A stretch of 15,008 nt of DNA. Source: Ruminococcus sp. AF46-10NS. Its GTDB lineage: Bacteria > Bacillota > Clostridia > Lachnospirales > Lachnospiraceae. Under the pieces are notes generated by a model that did not search any database, was not told the origin of the DNA, and saw nothing but the letters and a program-made list of their open reading frames with translations. Shown piece by piece: positions 6,502 to 13,700 of the stretch. Position numbers and translations under genes: made by a program. Where the stretch lies: assembly GCF_003474435.1 (NCBI RefSeq), contig NZ_QRNF01000060.1, positions 1-15,008 of the forward strand. The letters are read 5' to 3'. The first letter of the stretch is position 1; each line of letters begins with the position of its first letter.

Positions 6502-8856
6502 ATGAAACGAATATTTTTATTAAAAGGGTTGGACTGTCCGAACTGCTCCGCAAAAATTGAAAAAGAAGTCGGAGAATTGGATGGAGTACAATCCTCAGTT
6601 GTAAATTTGATGAAGCAGACGCTGACAATCAATGTTGCTCCAGCTGCCGCAAATACAATAGCCAGTCAGATTGAAACGATTGTCCACAGCCATGAGCCGG
6701 GTGTGGAGGTTCAGGAAGAAACAATTATCCCCGTTACAAAGAGTTATTTGTTAAAGGGCTTGGACTGTCCGAACTGCTCCGCAAAAATTGAAAAAGAAGT
6801 TGGAGAATTGGATGGAGTACAATCCTCAGTTGTAAATTTGATGAAGCAGACGCTGACAATCAATGTTGCTCCAGCTGTCGCAAATACAATAGCCAGTCAG
6901 ATTGAAACGATTGTCCACAGCCATGAGCCAGATGTAGAAGTTTCCGAAATTGCACAGGAATACTATATACCTGCAAAAAAACAGGATACCAATACATCCT
7001 ATAACAATGAGGACAAGAAGTTGACGATTCGTTTAGCGATTGGCGCAGCAATCTATGGTATTGGTATGGCATTGACAGTTTTTGCGAAAGTGCCACTGCC
7101 TGTCGAGTTAGTTTTTCTCATTGTCTCCTATATTATTCTTGGCGGGGATGTTGTATGGCAAGCTGTGAGGAATATTTCAAAGGGACGTGTGTTTGATGAA
7201 CATTTCCTGATGAGCGTTTCTACGATTGGTGCTTTTGTCATTGGTGAATATCCGGAAGCAGTTGCTGTTATGCTGTTCTATCAAGTTGGTGAATTTTTCC
7301 AGTCATTGGCTGTTGAGCGTTCCAGAAAATCTATATCAGATTTAATGGATATACGTCCGGATTGTGCTACAGTCAGAAGGAACGGAGAATTGATTACCAT
7401 ATCTCCTGAAAGTGTTGCCATTGGCGAGATTATTATTGTAAAGCCTGGTGAAAAAATCCCATTAGACGGTGTGGTATTGGATGGGGATTCTATGCTGGAT
7501 ACGAGGGCTTTAACTGGAGAATCGGTTCCGAGAAGCGTTCATAAAGGAGACGAAGCACTTTCCGGTTGTATGAATCAGACGGGTGTTTTAACGATTAAGA
7601 CAACGAAAGTATTTGGTGAATCTACTGCTTCAAAGATTATTGATCTTGTGGAGAATGCGTCCAGTAGAAAAGCACCAACAGAAAATTTCATTACTACATT
7701 TGCACGTTATTACACTCCTGTTGTTGTAATCTTAGCAGCTATTCTGGCAATTCTGCCACCGATCCTTCTTGGTGGAGGCTGGACAGAGTGGATTCGCAGA
7801 GGATTTGTTTTCCTTGTGGTATCTTGCCCATGTGCATTGGTCATTTCAATCCCGCTGACTTTCTTCGGAGGTATTGGTGCGGCATCTAAACGAGGTGTTC
7901 TTGTAAAAGGAAGTAATTATTTAGAGGCGCTTAATAATGTCAGCATTATTGTGTTCGATAAAACTGGAACACTTACAAAGGGTGTTTTCAATGTGACTGA
8001 TATTCTGCCTGCAAATGGATTTTCAAAAGAACAGGTTCTGGAGTATGCGGTCCAGGCAGAGAGCTTTTCTAACCATCCTATTGCAAAATCCATTCTCTCT
8101 GCTTATGGAAAAGAAATTGACCAATCAGTTATCTCTGATTACAAGGAAATTTCCGGATATGGAATCAGTGCCATGGCAGGAAAGAAGAAAGTTTATGCCG
8201 GCAATACGAAACTTATGGATTCAGAGCATGTGGAGTACACAGCCTGTGAAAAAGTTGGTACAAAGGTTTATGTAGCAGTAGATGGTCAATATGCCGGATG
8301 CATTCTGATAACAGATGAAGTAAAGCCGGACAGCAAAAAAGCAATTTCTGATTTGAAACATATCGGTGTGGAAAAAACAGTCATGCTTACTGGTGATGAT
8401 GAAAAAATCGGAAAGGCTGTTGCGGAAGAATTGCAGTTGGATGAATATTATGCACAACTGTTTCCTGATCAAAAAGTGGAAAAGGTTGAGCTTTTAGACA
8501 GTAAAAAGAGACAGGGAAGCAAATTAGCTTTTGTTGGTGATGGTATCAATGACGCTCCTGTCCTTGCTCGTGCGGATGTTGGTATCGCAATGGGTGGTCT
8601 TGGTTCAGATGCGGCCATTGAAGCTGCGGATGTGGTTCTGATGACAGATGAACCATCTAAGCTGGTGGATGCGATTGATGTGGCAAAAGCGACAAAGCAA
8701 ATTGTCATGCAGAATATAGTGATTGCCCTTGGAATTAAGAGTGTGTTCCTGATCCTTGGTGCTCTGGGTATAGCTGGAATGTGGGAAGCTGTATTTGGTG
8801 ATGTAGGCGTTACCATAATTGCCGTCTTGAACGCAATGAGGATTTTGAAAAAATAA
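6502..8856 (+). CDS. cadA: Zn/Cd/Pb-exporting P1B-type ATPase with duplicated HMA domain
   Basis: 784 residues; ATG 6502 follows AAGGAGG at 6490-6496. The protein uses ATP to pump soft divalent metals out of the cytosol. Two N-terminal heavy-metal-associated domains (about 3-70 and 80-147) carry the CPNC motif at C12/C15 and C89/C92 and are almost identical. After an acidic/lysine linker come membrane segments, the actuator TGES loop (338-341), the CPC metal-binding motif in the membrane (442-444), phosphorylation site D486 in DKTGT, H525-P526, and GDGIND (679-684). D767 in the last membrane helix (FGDVG) followed by NAMR is the signature of the P1B-2 subgroup (ZntA/CadA), so Zn, Cd and Pb are the likely substrates rather than Cu. 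It lies directly behind the CadC-like repressor and leads into four redox genes without a terminator. Symbol is by family resemblance. Confidence 0.9.
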   Translation: MKRIFLLKGLDCPNCSAKIEKEVGELDGVQSSVVNLMKQTLTINVAPAAANTIASQIETIVHSHEPGVEVQEETIIPVTKSYLLKGLDCPNCSAKIEKEVGELDGVQSSVVNLMKQTLTINVAPAVANTIASQIETIVHSHEPDVEVSEIAQEYYIPAKKQDTNTSYNNEDKKLTIRLAIGAAIYGIGMALTVFAKVPLPVELVFLIVSYIILGGDVVWQAVRNISKGRVFDEHFLMSVSTIGAFVIGEYPEAVAVMLFYQVGEFFQSLAVERSRKSISDLMDIRPDCATVRRNGELITISPESVAIGEIIIVKPGEKIPLDGVVLDGDSMLDTRALTGESVPRSVHKGDEALSGCMNQTGVLTIKTTKVFGESTASKIIDLVENASSRKAPTENFITTFARYYTPVVVILAAILAILPPILLGGGWTEWIRRGFVFLVVSCPCALVISIPLTFFGGIGAASKRGVLVKGSNYLEALNNVSIIVFDKTGTLTKGVFNVTDILPANGFSKEQVLEYAVQAESFSNHPIAKSILSAYGKEIDQSVISDYKEISGYGISAMAGKKKVYAGNTKLMDSEHVEYTACEKVGTKVYVAVDGQYAGCILITDEVKPDSKKAISDLKHIGVEKTVMLTGDDEKIGKAVAEELQLDEYYAQLFPDQKVEKVELLDSKKRQGSKLAFVGDGINDAPVLARADVGIAMGGLGSDAAIEAADVVLMTDEPSKLVDAIDVAKATKQIVMQNIVIALGIKSVFLILGALGIAGMWEAVFGDVGVTIIAVLNAMRILKK
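6517..6711 (+). repeat. HMA-domain direct repeat, copy 1
   Basis: 195 bases repeated at 6748-6942 with an offset of 231 bases (77 codons). I count nine mismatches, seven of them silent; only Ala/Val and Gly/Asp changes alter the protein. Confidence 0.92.
6748..6942 (+). repeat. HMA-domain direct repeat, copy 2
   Basis: Second copy of the 195-base unit, about 95% identical to 6517-6711. The spacer of 36 bases between the copies encodes QEETIIPVTKSY. Confidence 0.92.
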
Positions 8857-8872
8857 GAAACGAGGTGGCAAT

Positions 8873-9391
8873 GTGAAACGGAAATTGATTCTGTTAGCAG
8901 TTACAATTGTTTTTCTTGCAGGTTTCGGTGCACTTTTGCACTCACCGCCTTCTATGATTGATGCAGTCACAGGAGCAACACCGAAGTCAAAAAAGGCGGC
9001 TCAAGCCTCCGCACAGTTGGAAGGCTCTTATGTTCTCGGTATTAATATGATGTCAGATGGTCTCGACAACGAGAACACTCGGAATAAATTAAAAGAATTG
9101 GCACTGGACGATTCGGAAACAAATGAAACAGATCTCATGAAAACGGACATTAATTTTCGGTTATATGTATCTGAGACGGATTATCCGCTTGTCAGTTATG
9201 CTAAGAAACTCTGTGACAGGTTGAAACAGGCCGGTTTTTCCGTAGCTCTGAAAGAGTACAGTAACACAATGATGCTATCAAGAGTGGTAAGTGGAAAGTA
9301 TGATGTATTCCTGGCATCGGATGATTTTATTGACGTTACAACGCTAACACAGATGGACTATATGATCATGGACAGCGAAGAAATGAGGTGA
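8873..9391 (+). CDS. Membrane-anchored protein with ApbE-type flavinylation motif and binding-protein-like domain
   Basis: 172 residues from GTG 8873, with GAGGTGG at 8862-8868; the ATG at 8871 is in another frame and stops at once. An N-terminal K-R-K followed by a hydrophobic segment (about 5-22) without lipobox cysteine suggests a signal anchor with the rest outside the cell. Directly after it comes D30-A-V-T-G-A-T36, matching the D-x-x-(S/T)-G-A-T motif on which ApbE attaches FMN to threonine. The usual FMN_bind domain that precedes this motif is absent. Residues about 95-155 (LYVSETDYPLVSYAKKL, RLKQAGFSVALKEY, GKYDVFLAS) resemble part of a family 5 solute-binding protein lobe. It sits 16 bases after the ATPase and 10 bases before the cytochrome b-like gene. 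Function is unknown; an extracytosolic flavin carrier or a partner of the membrane subunit is inferred. Confidence 0.6.
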   Translation: MKRKLILLAVTIVFLAGFGALLHSPPSMIDAVTGATPKSKKAAQASAQLEGSYVLGINMMSDGLDNENTRNKLKELALDDSETNETDLMKTDINFRLYVSETDYPLVSYAKKLCDRLKQAGFSVALKEYSNTMMLSRVVSGKYDVFLASDDFIDVTTLTQMDYMIMDSEEMR

Positions 9392-9401
9392 GCGGGAATT
9401 T

Positions 9402-9941
9402 ATGAGAAAATGGAATACGATTTTGTCTATTTTAATGCTTCTCATTTTTATGATTCATGGAATCATGGGCAGCTTTATGCTGAACGGAGTTGGAAGTAGT
9501 GCAGGGAAACTTCTTGCATGGATTGGTGTTGGTATTCTTGTTGTGCATACGGTGATTGGTGTCATCCTGACAGTTCAGAGTTTACAGACAGCGAAGCAAT
9601 CAGGAAAAATGTATCTGAAACAAAACGTCATATTTTGGGCGAGACGAGCCAGTGGGATGGCAATACTGATTCTGCTGTTATTCCATATTGGCTTGTTTGG
9701 AAAGGTGCAGAATGGGACATATATTTTGTTCCCTTTTACAACTGTAAAGATGGTAACTCAGCTTTTGTTCGTAGCGGCAATCTTTGTCCATATTTTTATC
9801 AATATCCGCCCATTGCTCGTATCACTGGGAATCATCAGTTATAAAGAACGAAGGAGTGATATTTATTTGATCCTTTCGGTGCTTCTTCTTTTTATAGCGG
9901 GAGCGGTTATTTTATATTATATTGGGTGGCAATATCTATGA
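9402..9941 (+). CDS. Cytochrome b-like membrane subunit of fumarate reductase/succinate dehydrogenase type
   Basis: 179 residues with five hydrophobic segments (about 7-27, 36-58, 81-100, 113-135, 152-175). The first four each contain one histidine near the middle or end: H19, H49, H95 and H130. That is the arrangement expected for a di-haem b membrane anchor, where it would pass electrons between quinone or an outer-face partner and the iron-sulfur subunit. Its gene lies directly before the flavoprotein gene and overlaps it by ATGA, and the iron-sulfur gene follows, so it is the third subunit of that complex. Overall sequence does not clearly match SdhC or FrdC as I know them, so haem binding and type are inference from the histidines and context. 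Confidence 0.68.
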   Translation: MRKWNTILSILMLLIFMIHGIMGSFMLNGVGSSAGKLLAWIGVGILVVHTVIGVILTVQSLQTAKQSGKMYLKQNVIFWARRASGMAILILLLFHIGLFGKVQNGTYILFPFTTVKMVTQLLFVAAIFVHIFINIRPLLVSLGIISYKERRSDIYLILSVLLLFIAGAVILYYIGWQYL

Positions 9942-11482
9942 GTAAGACAATTATTATTATAGGCGCTGGACTGGCAGGACTTTCAGCGGCTTTGCAGGCA
10001 GCGGAAAATGGATGCAATGTAAAACTGGTTTCCTCCCTTCCGTCAGAGCGGGCACAGTCTGTTATGGCGGAGGGCGGTATCAACGCAGCTTTGAATACAA
10101 AAGATGAAAACGACAGTCCCGAAGAACATTTTACAGATACAATAAAGGCAGCATGTGGTCTGGCAGATCCAAATGCAGTTTGGGGAATGACACAGGAAGC
10201 ACCGGAGCTGGTGCACTGGCTGCTAAAACTTGGAGTTAAATTTAACATGAGTGGCTATGATGATGTGGATCTGCGGAATTTTGGCGGGCAGAAAAAGAAA
10301 CGGACTGCTTTTGCACAGAGCGATACCGGGAAGCAGATCATGACAGCTATGATAGATGCTGTTCGCAGGAAAGAAGCATCTGGTATGGTAGAACGGTTCA
10401 GCCATCATTCTTTCCTAACACTTCGTCTGTGTGGCAATATTTGTTGTGGCTGCGTAATCAGGGATGAATACAGTCAGGAAATTGTGGAATTACCGGGGAA
10501 TGCGGTCATTGTTGCCTCCGGTGGTATGCACGGATTGTTTGGGAATACAACAGGTTCGCTGTCCAATACGGGAGAAGTAACCGCAGAATTGTTCCGGCTT
10601 GGTGTTCCTCTGGCAAATGGTGAAATGATCCAGTATCATCCGACTACTGTGGAATGCGGCGGGAAACGTATGCTTATCAGCGAGGCAGCTAGAGGGGAAG
10701 GCGGCAGGCTGTTTGCTCTCAGAAACAATCAGCCGTGGTATTTCATGGAGGAAAAATACCCGGAGCTTGGAAATCTGATGCCCCGTGATATTACCGCCAG
10801 AGAAATATGGAAGGTCAGCCATGAATCCGAGGTATTTCTTGATATGACGGAAATATCGAAGGAGATCATTTCAAATAAGCTGTCTGGCTTAGCAGATGAC
10901 TGCATGACATATCTGCATAAGGATATCCGGAAGGAACCGGTGCCTGTTTTGCCAGGAATCCACTACTTCATGGGTGGTATTCTTGTGGATGAACAGCACA
11001 GAACGTCGATTCAGAATCTTTATGCTGCCGGGGAATGCTGTGCCCAATATCATGGTGCAAACCGTCTGGGTGGTAATTCCCTGTTGGGCGCATTGTACGG
11101 AGGACGTGTTGCGGCAAAGTCAGCCTGCGAACAAGCTGACGGCGTAGTTTTATCTTGTGCGGCGCAGATAGATATTCCACCAGTGCAGGAAATTGTGGGA
11201 ACAAAACAATTAAATCAGGCTATGCAGGATTCTCTTGGGGTTGTTAGAAATGGAAATTCCCTGTTAAAAGGGATTCGGAAAGTGCAGGAACTAAAAGGAA
11301 CTCTGCCGTTGCTTGGTCTTGCAGTTCTCCAAAGCGCCTTTGCCCGAAAAGAAAGCCGGGGAGCGCACTGGCGGGAGGATTATCCTGAATGCAACAACAG
11401 GGATTTTCTCAAAACGACGGTGGCACGATTTGACGGAAAGCAGATACAAATTTCCTTTATGTCTGTTCCAGAGAGGCGGTGA
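9938..11482 (+). CDS. Fumarate reductase/succinate dehydrogenase-like flavoprotein subunit
   Basis: 514 residues. ATG 9938 overlaps the previous stop (ATGA); an upstream in-frame start at 9926 lies inside the membrane gene and is less likely. The N-terminus carries the FAD-binding GAGLAGLSAA motif (9-18). The substrate-site residues of the FrdA/SdhA/NadB family are present: H234 in YHPTT, R252 in SEAARGEGG, H342 in HYFMGG and R376 in GANRLGGNSL. The position of the histidine that binds FAD covalently in FrdA/SdhA (the SHTVAAEGG segment of E. coli FrdA) is Q40 here (AQSVMAEGG), so FAD should be non-covalent, as in L-aspartate oxidase. Neighbouring membrane and iron-sulfur genes argue for a membrane-bound fumarate reductase-like complex rather than NadB. 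The physiological acceptor is not proven. Confidence 0.82.
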   Translation: MSKTIIIIGAGLAGLSAALQAAENGCNVKLVSSLPSERAQSVMAEGGINAALNTKDENDSPEEHFTDTIKAACGLADPNAVWGMTQEAPELVHWLLKLGVKFNMSGYDDVDLRNFGGQKKKRTAFAQSDTGKQIMTAMIDAVRRKEASGMVERFSHHSFLTLRLCGNICCGCVIRDEYSQEIVELPGNAVIVASGGMHGLFGNTTGSLSNTGEVTAELFRLGVPLANGEMIQYHPTTVECGGKRMLISEAARGEGGRLFALRNNQPWYFMEEKYPELGNLMPRDITAREIWKVSHESEVFLDMTEISKEIISNKLSGLADDCMTYLHKDIRKEPVPVLPGIHYFMGGILVDEQHRTSIQNLYAAGECCAQYHGANRLGGNSLLGALYGGRVAAKSACEQADGVVLSCAAQIDIPPVQEIVGTKQLNQAMQDSLGVVRNGNSLLKGIRKVQELKGTLPLLGLAVLQSAFARKESRGAHWREDYPECNNRDFLKTTVARFDGKQIQISFMSVPERR

Positions 11483-11487
11483 TTAAC

Positions 11488-12192
11488 TTGGTATATAAAG
11501 TACGGATTCGGCGACAAGAGAATCAGAAATCAGACAGCTATTGGCAGGAATTTGAGTTTGGCGGAAGTGAAAATAGTTCTATTGCCGCTGTCTTAAACGA
11601 ATTGAATAGTCGTAGCCCACTGACAGATGCATGTGGGAATACGGCTGCTCCTATTGGATGGGAATGCGGTTGTATGGTACGTAAATGCGGAGCGTGTGCC
11701 ATGCTGATCAACGGACTTCCCCGGCTGGCCTGCTCTACATTTCTGAATATGCTAAAGAGCAGTACTGTTACGCTGGAACCACTCAGTAAGTTTCCTCTTG
11801 TCAGGGATCTGATTGTTGACCGGTCATTCCTGTTTGAGAACTTGAAGAAACTAAACCTTTGGTTGGAAAGCGAAGCCTATATGATTGAATTTACACACGA
11901 ACCGAGGTATCAGTCGGCTCGCTGCCTGATGTGCGGGTGCTGCCTTGAGGTTTGTCCAAACTTTTCTTCAAAGGGTACTTTTGCTGGAGCGGTTGCAGCG
12001 GTCAACGCTTTTCGGATTCTGAATGAAGAACAGGAAATAAGCCATCGGAATGAGGTTTCAACTCAATATAAGGAAAATTATTTTGAGGGATGCGGGAAAT
12101 CATTAGCTTGCCATAACATTTGCCCGATTGGTCTGCCTGTCGAAGAATTGATCGTGAGGTCAAATTCGGTAGCTATTTGGGGAAGACAGTGA
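11488..12192 (+). CDS. Fumarate reductase/succinate dehydrogenase-like iron-sulfur subunit
   Basis: 234 residues from TTG 11488, which lies 8 bases after AGGCGG (11474-11479); GTG 11479 in the same frame overlaps the flavoprotein stop but is too close to that ribosome binding site. Cysteine ligands of all three clusters are present with family spacing: C62, C67, C70 and C82 for [2Fe-2S]; C146, C149, C152 and C156 for [4Fe-4S]; C202, C208 and C212 for the third cluster. The first set has exactly the spacing of E. coli FrdB C57/C62/C65/C77. Additional cysteines C60 and C151 lie beside the ligands. The subunit would wire FAD of the flavoprotein to the haems of the membrane protein. Length is normal for FrdB/SdhB. 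It is the last gene of the operon. Confidence 0.85.
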   Translation: MVYKVRIRRQENQKSDSYWQEFEFGGSENSSIAAVLNELNSRSPLTDACGNTAAPIGWECGCMVRKCGACAMLINGLPRLACSTFLNMLKSSTVTLEPLSKFPLVRDLIVDRSFLFENLKKLNLWLESEAYMIEFTHEPRYQSARCLMCGCCLEVCPNFSSKGTFAGAVAAVNAFRILNEEQEISHRNEVSTQYKENYFEGCGKSLACHNICPIGLPVEELIVRSNSVAIWGRQ

Positions 12193-12282
12193 GTATCAAA
12201 ACGCTGATTAAAAAAAACATGATTAACCTACATCTATGGTTTTACCAAAAATAGAGACATATCCTTTGTTTCGGTGTGGTAG

Positions 12283-12390
12283 CGGTTTTATTATGGACTG
12301 GATTCCGTCAAGGATGAATTTGATGCTTCCCTGAGAGAGTATATCCAGTCGGAAGAATATGTCTCAGCAAAGCAGCAGAAGAGATATTGA
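12283..12390 (+). pseudogene. Short C-terminal remnant of an unrecognised gene
   Basis: After a TAG at 12280-12282 the frame stays open for 35 codons to TGA 12388-12390 and reads FYYGLDSVKDEFDASLREY and on to a lysine/glutamine-rich end. The peptide has plausible amphipathic helix composition, but no start codon with a ribosome binding site precedes it. The stop lies inside the left arm of a terminator, the usual place for the end of a real gene. I do not recognise the family. Confidence 0.35.
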
Positions 12391-12417
12391 TCAAATTATG
12401 TCAATGTCTCTTTTTTT
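12380..12417 (+). terminator. Strong rho-independent terminator
   Basis: AGAGATATTGA (12380-12390) pairs with TCAATGTCTCT (12401-12411) over eleven positions with one wobble; ten-base loop; seven Ts at 12411-12417. It is the first clear terminator downstream of the iron-sulfur subunit gene and may end the metal/redox operon. Confidence 0.85.
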
Positions 12418-12451
12418 ATGGAAGAAACAGGCTGATCAGAAATATGCAAAA

Positions 12452-12650
12452 GAGCAGCCTATTTTAATTATTTAACGAAAGGCGAACAGGGGTGTTCACA
12501 AGGGTGTGCACCGTTAAATTGTATCAATTTCGTGGTCGTAACGAATGCAAAGTAGGCTGTTACCCTATACTCCAAATTCCCCGTATTTTCAATGTTTTTT
12601 ACATTCTTATATACAGTTAGCCTAATCCGAGTTATAATGAGAACAGCCTA
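12452..12650. repeat. CAGCCTA repeats flanking the recombinase promoter
   Basis: CAGCCTAT at 12455-12462, TAGGCTGTT at 12553-12561 (opposite orientation) and AACAGCCTAT at 12642-12651. The second and third form a perfect 9-base inverted repeat around the promoter region. They could be recombinase or regulator binding sites; no direct evidence. Confidence 0.4.
12610..12638 (+). promoter_or_regulatory. Putative promoter of the serine recombinase gene
   Basis: Perfect -10 box TATAAT (12633-12638) with a 17-base spacer from TATACA (12610-12615), which matches four of six -35 positions. Confidence 0.55.
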
Positions 12651-12687
12651 TACGGGTGTACTCTATAACGATAACGCAGGAGGCATT

Positions 12688-13653
12688 ATGGCTATCGTTA
12701 AAAAATTGAAACAGTATCCGCCATTACCGCCGTCAAGATATGAGGTTGGCATCTATTGCCGGTTCAGCACTGCAAGTAAAACACAAGTCGTGAGCGCTGG
12801 TCATCAGCTGTCCGGTCTTATTGCTGATGTGGCTCATAGCCACCAAGCGCGGCTGTATGACGTTTATTTGGACGTTCAGTCCGGAAGGACATCTGATAAC
12901 CGTAAGAACTTAATGCGGCTCTTGGACGATTGCAGAGCTGGGAGAGTGACCCTTGTGTACACCAAGTCCATCAGCCGCTTTGCCAGAAACACGGTGGATG
13001 TTCTGACTATTGTCCGGGAACTGAAGAAGATGAATGTCCCGGTCTACTTTGAGAATGAGCAGCTGTATTCCTTTGACAAGGAAGCGGAACTTGCAATCAG
13101 CCTTCATGGAGCCATTGCCCAGGGCGAGTCTGAGAACAAGAGTGAGAATATCAAGTGGAGTCTGGATAAGGCTGCCCAGAACCCGGATGCACAAATATAT
13201 AACCGGAAATGCTACGGATACAGCAACGCTGAAGACGGCAGCCTGGTAATCAACGAACCGGAGGCAGAGGTAATACGCCAGATATTTCAACTGTACCTGG
13301 ATGGATATAGTGTTGGCGGTATTAAGAAGAATCTGGAAGGAAACGGCATTTTGACTTCCAGAGGAAAAACTGCCTGGTCGAAGCGATCCATCGAAACCAT
13401 ACTGACCAATGAGAAGTATGTCGGTGATGTGATTCTCTATAAAACCTTCTCGCCAGACTTCCCGGAGAAGAAGCGAATCCAGAATAATGGAGAGCATCAG
13501 AAATACATCCAGGAAGATCATCACCCGTCTATCATCTCACGAGAGATGTTCCGGGCAGTCCAGGAAATGCGTGAGAGCAGAAGTAATATTGAACGTCATG
13601 TAGATGGTACGGTAACCAGAAAGGCGAAAAGGTATACTGGGAAGAAAGGATAA
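12688..13653 (+). CDS. Serine recombinase (resolvase/integrase family), short form
   Basis: 321 residues; ATG 12688 follows CAGGAGG at 12677-12683, which is far better than the upstream in-frame starts near 12592. Residues about 19-160 form the resolvase catalytic domain with nucleophile S27 in YCRFST and the arginine-containing SISRFARNTVD segment. A recombinase DNA-binding domain follows (about 175-290; GYSNAEDG, YSVGGIKKNLEGNGI, TNEKYVGDVILYKTF). Large serine recombinases usually continue with a zinc ribbon and coiled coil; here the protein ends after KAKRYTGKKG, and no zinc-ribbon motif is found in any frame downstream. Short relatives occur in Firmicutes mobile elements. Such enzymes cut and rejoin DNA at specific sites. 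The next gene begins 47 bases on and is probably cotranscribed. Its target could be this element or another one. Confidence 0.85.
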   Translation: MAIVKKLKQYPPLPPSRYEVGIYCRFSTASKTQVVSAGHQLSGLIADVAHSHQARLYDVYLDVQSGRTSDNRKNLMRLLDDCRAGRVTLVYTKSISRFARNTVDVLTIVRELKKMNVPVYFENEQLYSFDKEAELAISLHGAIAQGESENKSENIKWSLDKAAQNPDAQIYNRKCYGYSNAEDGSLVINEPEAEVIRQIFQLYLDGYSVGGIKKNLEGNGILTSRGKTAWSKRSIETILTNEKYVGDVILYKTFSPDFPEKKRIQNNGEHQKYIQEDHHPSIISREMFRAVQEMRESRSNIERHVDGTVTRKAKRYTGKKG

Positions 13654-13700
13654 AAGTTGACTAATGAGTTTTACAACTCGGGATTTCAGGAGGTGTTTTT

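Larger units (their letters stand above)
12193..12687. other. Non-coding stretch between redox operon and serine recombinase
   Basis: Nearly 500 bases without an intact gene. It holds a 35-codon gene remnant, a strong terminator, an 8-base inverted repeat (ATTTAACG 12470-12477 with CGTTAAAT 12512-12519), three copies of a CAGCCTA element in both orientations, and the recombinase promoter. No tRNA-like or rRNA sequence was seen. Confidence 0.5.

Noticed and set aside
12592..12687. Longer recombinase reading from upstream starts
   Set aside because: The -10 box of its promoter (12633-12638) lies inside this extension, and ATG 12688 has a strong ribosome binding site.
12193..12687. tRNA or riboswitch in the long spacer
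   Set aside because: I could not fold a cloverleaf or recognise a known riboswitch core; only hairpins and short repeats are visible.
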